From Chitinophagaceae bacterium (lineage in GTDB: Bacteria > Bacteroidota > Bacteroidia > Chitinophagales > Chitinophagaceae): 11,740 nucleotides of DNA. This document shows positions 6,531 to 11,740 of the stretch, one piece after another. Position 1 is the first letter of the stretch, and each line of letters begins with the position of its first letter. The translations under genes and the position numbers were made by a program. The stretch is taken from the NCBI GenBank assembly GCA_030151745.1, contig JASLDA010000309.1:1-11740 (forward strand), given 5' to 3'. The notes beneath the pieces are model-generated. The model worked only from the letters and a program-made list of their open reading frames with translations, was not told where the DNA came from and did no database searches.

Positions 6531-9164
6531 ATGAAGATTCTCGACATCCGGACGATGATCGGCCCGAATTATTGGTCTATTACCCGCCATAAGCTCATCG
6601 TGATGCTGCTGGATCTCGAGGATCTGGAAGAACGTCCGACCAATACCATCCCCGGCTTTCTGGAGCGGCTTCGCCGGCTGATGCCCTCGCTCTACGATCA
6701 CCGCTGCTCCGAAGGCGTGCCGGGCGGTTTTTTCCAGCGTGTTGAAGAAGGTACCTGGATGGGGCATGTCATCGAGCATATCGCGCTCGAGCTGCAGACC
6801 CTGGCCGGTATGGATACCGGGTTCGGCCGGACCCGAGAGGCCGGCGGCCAGAAGAAAGGCGTATACCATGTCGTCTTCTCCTATGTAGAGGCGAAGGCCG
6901 GCCAGTACACGGCGCGCGCAGCCGTCCGTATCGCGCAGGCCCTCGTGGATGACGAAGCCTACGATCTCGAGGCGGATATACAAAGCCTTCGCGAGATCCG
7001 CGAAGAAGAGCGCCTGGGGCCTTCCACGGGCTCCATCGTCGAAGAAGCGGCGCGCCGCAAGATACCCTACATACGCCTCAACAACTCCTCGCTGGTGCAG
7101 CTCGGCTACGGCATCAATCAGAAGCGGATCCGGGCCACCATTGCAAGCACTACTTCATCCATCGCCGTCGATATCGCCTGCGATAAGGAAGAAACCAAGA
7201 ACCTGCTGGAGGCGGCCGAGATCCCCGTGCCCCGCGGCCGTATCGTCCGCAGCGAGGAAAGCCTGCAGGAAGCCGTCGAGAAGATCGGATATCCTCTCGT
7301 GCTGAAGCCGGTGAACGGCAATCACGGCAAAGGCGCAACCACTAATATCAAGACCTGGGAGGACGCCGTGACTGCGCTGGAGGCGGCCCAGCAGTACGGA
7401 CGCGCCGTGATCTGCGAGAAGTTCATCACCGGCCGCGACTTCCGCTGCCTGGTCGTCAACTACAAGTTCGTCGCCGCGGCGCTGCGCACGCCTGCCGCCG
7501 TCACCGGAGACGGCAGCGCCACCATACAGCAGCTCATCGACAAGGTGAACGCCGATCCCCGCCGCGGCTATGGCCATGAGAAGGTCCTGACTTCGATCAA
7601 GGTGGATCATTTCACCAACGACATGCTGGCCAAGAAAGGCTATACGCTCGATACGGTGCTGCCCGAGGGCGAAGAGCTCTGGCTCAAGCCGACGGCCAAT
7701 CTTTCCACCGGCGGCACGGCGACCGACGTCACCGATATCGTGCACCCCAGCAATGTATTTCTCTGCGAGCGCATCGCCCGCATCATCGGGCTAGATATCT
7801 GCGGCATCGATATCATGGCCCCTGACTTGTCCGTACCCATCCAGGAAAACGGAGGCGCGATCCTCGAGGTGAACGCCGCGCCGGGCTTCCGCATGCACCT
7901 GGAGCCGACCGAGGGCCTGGCGCGGAACGTAGCCGAGCCCGTCATCGACATGCTGTACCCGACTGGCTCCTCCGCGCGCATCCCGATTATCGCCATTACC
8001 GGCACGAACGGTAAGACGACGACGACCCGGCTCATGGCCCATATCGTCAAACAGATGGGCTACAAGGTGGGCTTCACCACGACGGACGGGGTTTATATCC
8101 AGAACCAGATGATGGTGCGCGGCGACTGTACCGGGCCGGTCAGCGCGGAGTTCGTGCTGAAGGACCCGACCGTGGACTTCGCCGTGCTGGAGACGGCCCG
8201 GGGCGGCATGCTCCGCGCCGGGCTGGGGTTTCACAGCTGCGACGTCGCCATCGTAACCAATGTGGCCGAAGATCACCTGGGCCTCGGCGGTATCGATACC
8301 ATCCAGAAGCTCGCGCGGCTGAAGTCCACTGTTCCGCAGACCGTTCACCGGAATGGCTACGCCGTTCTCAACGCCGAGGACGACCTGGTGTACGGGATGC
8401 GCAAGGAGCTCGACTGCAAGGTGGCTTTATACGCACTGGACCCCGAAAGCGAGCGCATCCGCGAGCATACCTCCAAAGGCGGCCTGGCGGCGGTTTATGA
8501 GAACGGCTTCATCACCATCATCAAAGGCGGCTGGAAGATCCGCGTGGAAAAGGTCTCGAATATCCCGATAACCTTTAACGGTATGGCCGAGTTCAACGTC
8601 GCCAACACAATGGCGGCCACGCTGGCGGCCTATGTACGCGATTTCAAGATCGAGGATATCAGGCAGGCCCTGCAGACCTTTGTGCCGGGAGCCGCGCTCA
8701 CGCCGGGCCGCATGAATGTGTTCCATTTCAAGAACTATACGGTAATGCTCGACTATGCGCATAATACCCACGGGATCCAGGCCCTGGGCCGCATGATCGG
8801 CCATGTGGACGCTTCCCATAAGGTCGGCCTGATAGCCGGGGTGGGCGACCGCCGCGATGAGGACCTGATGAGCCTGGGCGAGGAAAGCGCCCGGATCTTC
8901 GACGAGATCATTATCCGGCAGGACCGCAATACCCGCGGCCGCAGCGCGGAGGAGATCGTGGAATGGATCCTGAAAGGTATCGGAAAGGTGACGCCGAAGG
9001 TCCCCGTAACGGTCATTCACAAGGAGCGGGAAGCGATCGACCACGCGCTGCGGACAGCGAAGAAGGGCAGCTTCATCGTGATAACCTCGGATGTCATCCC
9101 GGATGCGCTGGAGCAGGTGAAGCAGTATAAAATGCAGGAGGACGAGAACGGCGGCACGCTTTGA
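6531..9164 (+). CDS. cphA: Cyanophycin synthetase (CphA)
   Basis: This enzyme makes cyanophycin (multi-L-arginyl-poly-L-aspartate), a nitrogen and carbon storage polymer, by adding Asp to the backbone and then Arg to the Asp side chain, one ATP each. The 877-residue length is normal. The N-terminal domain (about 1-160) starts with the family hallmark GPNYWSITRHKLIVMLLDLEDL. It contains HVIEH at 79-83, a metallopeptidase-like HxxEH. The ATP-grasp domain (about 215-475) shows LKPVNGNHGKG (258-268) and the metal-binding LEVNAAPGF (445-453). The Mur-ligase half has the P-loop GTNGKTTTTR (491-500), ETARGGMLRAGLGF (554-567) and DYAHNTHG (741-748). The TRGRS region (801-805) matches other CphA enzymes. 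No active-site loss is visible. The ATG at 6531 gives the conserved N terminus; no Shine-Dalgarno or sure promoter is seen. The terminator upstream makes it a separate transcription unit. No cyanophycinase gene is in the window. Confidence 0.96.
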   Translation: MKILDIRTMIGPNYWSITRHKLIVMLLDLEDLEERPTNTIPGFLERLRRLMPSLYDHRCSEGVPGGFFQRVEEGTWMGHVIEHIALELQTLAGMDTGFGRTREAGGQKKGVYHVVFSYVEAKAGQYTARAAVRIAQALVDDEAYDLEADIQSLREIREEERLGPSTGSIVEEAARRKIPYIRLNNSSLVQLGYGINQKRIRATIASTTSSIAVDIACDKEETKNLLEAAEIPVPRGRIVRSEESLQEAVEKIGYPLVLKPVNGNHGKGATTNIKTWEDAVTALEAAQQYGRAVICEKFITGRDFRCLVVNYKFVAAALRTPAAVTGDGSATIQQLIDKVNADPRRGYGHEKVLTSIKVDHFTNDMLAKKGYTLDTVLPEGEELWLKPTANLSTGGTATDVTDIVHPSNVFLCERIARIIGLDICGIDIMAPDLSVPIQENGGAILEVNAAPGFRMHLEPTEGLARNVAEPVIDMLYPTGSSARIPIIAITGTNGKTTTTRLMAHIVKQMGYKVGFTTTDGVYIQNQMMVRGDCTGPVSAEFVLKDPTVDFAVLETARGGMLRAGLGFHSCDVAIVTNVAEDHLGLGGIDTIQKLARLKSTVPQTVHRNGYAVLNAEDDLVYGMRKELDCKVALYALDPESERIREHTSKGGLAAVYENGFITIIKGGWKIRVEKVSNIPITFNGMAEFNVANTMAATLAAYVRDFKIEDIRQALQTFVPGAALTPGRMNVFHFKNYTVMLDYAHNTHGIQALGRMIGHVDASHKVGLIAGVGDRRDEDLMSLGEESARIFDEIIIRQDRNTRGRSAEEIVEWILKGIGKVTPKVPVTVIHKEREAIDHALRTAKKGSFIVITSDVIPDALEQVKQYKMQEDENGGTL

Positions 9165-9248
9165 TTCCTTAAAGCCAATGTTAAATGAATGGGAACCTCT
9201 GATCCCGGTATCGTTCTTGGGTAATACCTTGTCCCAGATTTTGCATTT

Positions 9249-10010
9249 ATGAAGAAAATAATGATCGCGGTCCTGCTGCTGGCGCCTGTCATGGGCCGGG
9301 CACAAGGCTGGAAGGACGTCGTAAACGGCGTTGTAAATCAGGCGACGGGCAAGTCCGGAGGGACCACTACCAGCTCCGGCAGCGGGGTTTCGCTTGGGAG
9401 CTTGTCCAATACCGATATCGTTTCGGCCCTGCGGCAGGCCCTGGAGATCGGCGCCCAGAACGCCGGCGGCCGGCTCAATACGCTGAACGGCTTTTTCGGG
9501 AACGCCCTGATCAAGGTGATGCTGCCCCCCGAGGCCCAGAAGGTCGAGTCGACACTGCGCAGCTTCGGCCTCGGCAGCATCGTGGACAAAGCTATCCTTT
9601 CCATGAACCGGGCCGCGGAGGACGCCGCCGGGAAGGCCGCGCCCATCTTCGTCAACGCCATCAAGCAGATGACCATTACCGACGGGCTCAATATCCTCAA
9701 GGGCGGCAGCGGCGCGGCCACGGCCTACCTGCGCTCGGCCACTACATCCGCTCTGACCACGGCCTTCCGCCCGGTGATCCAGAGCTCGCTCGGCAAGACG
9801 GGAGCTACGGCTTACTGGGGAGAGGTGATGACGGCCTATAATAAGCTCCCGATTACCAAGAATAAGATCAATCCCGACCTGACAGGCTATGTCACTGACC
9901 GGGCGCTCAACGGCTTGTTCGTTACTATTGCCGACGAGGAGAACAAGATCCGGACGAACCCCGCCGCCCGGGTCACCGATCTGCTGAGTAAAGTTTTTGG
10001 CGCTAAATAG
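9249..10010 (+). CDS. DUF4197 domain-containing secreted protein
   Basis: The protein has 253 residues with a signal peptide (MKKIMIAVLLLAPVMGRA, 1-18) cleaved before Gln19, so it is periplasmic or otherwise exported. No lipobox cysteine is present. A short Gly/Ser/Thr linker (about residues 36-48) precedes the DUF4197 domain. That domain is recognisable from LSNTDIVSALRQALEIG, from DKAILSMNRAAEDAAGKAAPIF and MTITDGLNILKGG in the middle, and from LNGLFVTIADEENKIRTNPAARVTDLLSKVFG at the end. The biochemical function of this family is not known to me. It lies 84 bases after cphA on the same strand with no clear terminator between, so co-transcription is possible, but a functional link to cyanophycin is not supported. 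Confidence 0.88.
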   Translation: MKKIMIAVLLLAPVMGRAQGWKDVVNGVVNQATGKSGGTTTSSGSGVSLGSLSNTDIVSALRQALEIGAQNAGGRLNTLNGFFGNALIKVMLPPEAQKVESTLRSFGLGSIVDKAILSMNRAAEDAAGKAAPIFVNAIKQMTITDGLNILKGGSGAATAYLRSATTSALTTAFRPVIQSSLGKTGATAYWGEVMTAYNKLPITKNKINPDLTGYVTDRALNGLFVTIADEENKIRTNPAARVTDLLSKVFGAK

Positions 10011-10055
10011 TTTCCCCGGCGTTATGCCGCTTGCGAACCGATTCTCATCTTTACA

Positions 10056-10082
10056 CATCGCCGGGGCATGCTCCCGGCGATG
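10056..10082 (+). promoter_or_regulatory. Perfect 10-bp GC-rich hairpin upstream of the DUF349 gene
   Basis: CATCGCCGGG (10056-10065) pairs fully with CCCGGCGATG (10073-10082) around the loop GCATGCT, which itself contains the palindrome GCATGC. It lies 45 bases after the DUF4197 stop and 46 bases before the ATG of the next gene. No T run follows, so a simple intrinsic terminator is unlikely. A factor-dependent terminator, a 5'-UTR element or a binding site for a dimeric regulator are all possible. Confidence 0.5.
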
Positions 10083-10128
10083 CTTACGTTTACCCTGACA
10101 CGCTAACGCAGCCACGCTGCCCATTATC

Positions 10129-11740
10129 ATGGAATCCGAACAATTACAGAACCCTGCGCTGCAGGATGCCCTGGAAACCCAGCCCCCGAGCAGCGAACCC
10201 CGGACCACAGACAACAGTTGGTGGGAACAGCTCGAATTCGAAGGGAAAGAATTCACCGAGCTCAGTCCCGACAACGTCCTGGTTCTGAAAGCAACCCCCT
10301 TCGCGCCTGCCCGGGCTCTGCAGCCGCTGACACCGGAAAATGCGGCAGCCGTAGTCAAGGCCCTGCGGGACAAGTTCCCCGCCGTCGAGGCCCGGGTATC
10401 CGAGCTGGCCGCGGAATGGAGCGGGGCCGAAGACAAGAACCGCCTGACGAGCAAGCTGGGCATCGTCAAGGAGTACCTGCTGCATGCCGTCGCCATCGGC
10501 GATTTTACGCCTCTGTACCAGCAGGTGGCGCGTTGGGACAATACCCTGCACGAGGCCCAGGAGAAGGCTTACGCCGACCGGCTGGAGCTGGCCGAGAAAG
10601 CCGAAGCCCTCAGCCACGGCGAGCCCGACCGGGACGCAACCCAGGCATTCAAGGAGCTGATCGATAAGTGGAAGGCGCTGCCGGCGATGGATAAGGAACG
10701 CGCCGACCAGCTCTGGCAGCGTATCGAGCGCGCCCGCGACGTATTCTTCGAACGCAAGCGCCTGAGGCACGATGCCGAGCAGAGCGAGCTGAGCTCAAAT
10801 CTGGACCTGAAGACCGAGCTGGTGGAAAAGGCCGAGCGCTTTGCCGCCAGCGACAACTGGAAGGAGGCTACCGACGGCTTTAAAACCCTCATGGACGAAT
10901 GGAAAGCCATCGGCCGCACCTTCAACGATAAGAACGAGGGCCTCTGGCAGCGCTTCATTACGGCTAAGAACGTCTTCTACGACCGCAAAAAGCAGCATTT
11001 CGAAAGCATCCAGACCGAGCAGGAGGCCAATCTCGAAGCCAAGCTCCGCCTCGTCGAGGAAGCGGAACAGCTGGCCGCCAGCACCGAATGGGGCAAGACC
11101 TCCGGCGCTTACGGGACCATCATGGACAAGTGGAAGAGCATCGGCCGGGTGCCCGCCGAGCGCGCCGACGAGCTCTGGGACCGCCTGAGCAAAGCCAAGG
11201 ACACATTTTTCAACGCCAAGCGGCAGCACTTCGCCAATGTGCGGGTGGCGCTCGACGACAACTATGCGCAGAAAGCGGCCCTGGTGGCCCGGGCGCAGAA
11301 GCTCGCCAACAGCACCGACTGGCGCGGGGCCACGGACGAATTCGCGGAGCTGATGGAAGCCTGGAAAAAGATCGGGCGCGTCGCTCATGAGCACTCAGAT
11401 TCGCTCTGGGAAAGCTTTACCACCGCCCGCCGCCAGTTCTTCAACCGCAAGGATGCGGACCGCGACAGGCGCCGGGTGCATATGGAGCGCGTTCAGCAGG
11501 ACCGCGTTTCCCAGACCCGGGAGTTCCTGAATCGTCTGCGCGACGAGCTGAAGGAGGATGAGGAAAGCCTGGCCGATTATCATCTCAGCCTGGGTAATCT
11601 GACCGGCGGCAAGAAGGACGACCTGATCCGCGCGAACCTGGAGAAGCTCATCGCCCAGAGCGGGCCGCGCATGGAGAAGAAGCGGGAGAAGATCAGGGAG
11701 GTGGAGGCGCAGCTCGCGTCGATGAGCCGCGGCGGACAGG
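10129..11740 (+). CDS. DUF349 repeat protein (3' partial)
   Basis: The frame is open from ATG 10129 to the window edge (537 residues visible). There is no signal peptide, so it is probably cytoplasmic. After an acidic N-terminal segment with WWEQLEFEGKEF (31-42), four DUF349 helical repeats follow at about residues 147-210, 224-290, 300-368 and 375-441. Each has a DxWK.....P/F......LW.RF...K..FF..K pattern: DKWKALPAMDKERADQLWQR, DEWKAIGRTFNDKNEGLWQR, DKWKSIGRVPAERADELWDR, EAWKKIGRVAHEHSDSLWES. Residues after 442 are highly charged and look like a coiled coil. DUF349 proteins are widespread in Bacteroidota with no role I can state with confidence; the family also occurs in some gammaproteobacterial proteins. 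The start is supported by loss of coding character upstream; no Shine-Dalgarno is visible. Confidence 0.9.
   Translation, partial: MESEQLQNPALQDALETQPPSSEPRTTDNSWWEQLEFEGKEFTELSPDNVLVLKATPFAPARALQPLTPENAAAVVKALRDKFPAVEARVSELAAEWSGAEDKNRLTSKLGIVKEYLLHAVAIGDFTPLYQQVARWDNTLHEAQEKAYADRLELAEKAEALSHGEPDRDATQAFKELIDKWKALPAMDKERADQLWQRIERARDVFFERKRLRHDAEQSELSSNLDLKTELVEKAERFAASDNWKEATDGFKTLMDEWKAIGRTFNDKNEGLWQRFITAKNVFYDRKKQHFESIQTEQEANLEAKLRLVEEAEQLAASTEWGKTSGAYGTIMDKWKSIGRVPAERADELWDRLSKAKDTFFNAKRQHFANVRVALDDNYAQKAALVARAQKLANSTDWRGATDEFAELMEAWKKIGRVAHEHSDSLWESFTTARRQFFNRKDADRDRRRVHMERVQQDRVSQTREFLNRLRDELKEDEESLADYHLSLGNLTGGKKDDLIRANLEKLIAQSGPRMEKKREKIREVEAQLASMSRGGQ

Noticed and set aside
5160..6983. 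Long minus-strand open frame (607 codons) opposite the SprF-like gene and the start of cphA
   Set aside because: It overlaps two recognisable plus-strand genes and crosses a strong terminator. Its translation is rich in Arg/His/Val without domain features. In GC-rich DNA such shadow frames are expected.
9165..9248. Possible Bacteroidota-type promoter (TACCTTG at 9225-9231) before the DUF4197 gene
   Set aside because: It only partly resembles TAnnTTTG, and no TTG-containing upstream element lies at the usual distance. Short matches like this are common.
8427..10541. Long minus-strand open frame (704 codons) opposite cphA, DUF4197 and DUF349 genes
   Set aside because: It runs antisense to three genes with clear family motifs and across two intergenic gaps. 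The translation has no recognisable motif and low-complexity composition.

Overview
The window looks like chromosomal DNA from a GC-rich member of the Bacteroidota. The evidence is a giant repetitive cell-surface protein with a type B C-terminal sorting domain of the type IX secretion system (T9SS), followed by a PorP/SprF-family outer-membrane protein. Both families are characteristic of this phylum. Start sites also lack clear Shine-Dalgarno sequences, as is usual there. A more precise placement (a Chitinophagaceae-like soil or freshwater lineage) is only a guess.

Layout, all genes on the + strand. (1) 2-5188 is the 3' part of a very large adhesin-like gene built from about 22 Ig/PKD-like modules of roughly 75 residues, ending in the T9SS sorting domain. 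The frame is open from the window edge but is broken by a single in-frame TAG at 668-670, exactly where neighbouring modules carry a conserved tyrosine. (2) 5295-6368 encodes a PorP/SprF-type protein, the expected outer-membrane partner for export or attachment of a type B substrate. A perfect 13-bp hairpin lies between the two genes. (3) A strong intrinsic terminator (6426-6453, UUCG loop) closes this pair. (4) 6531-9164 encodes a complete cyanophycin synthetase (CphA), the ATP-grasp plus Mur-ligase fusion that makes the Asp-Arg storage polymer. (5) 9249-10010 encodes a secreted DUF4197 protein. (6) 10129 to the window end encodes a DUF349-repeat protein whose 3' end lies outside the window.

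Two functional themes are present. The first is a T9SS surface protein with its SprF partner. The second is nitrogen/carbon storage by CphA, with two unrelated or unknown-function genes after it. No cyanophycinase, RNA gene, mobile element or CRISPR array is visible. I found no clearly new system. The most notable signals are the amber codon in the adhesin gene, its 672-bp higher-order repeat built from three module types, and near-identical DNA blocks that suggest recent duplication or gene conversion inside the gene. No gene-free stretch exceeds 300 bases.
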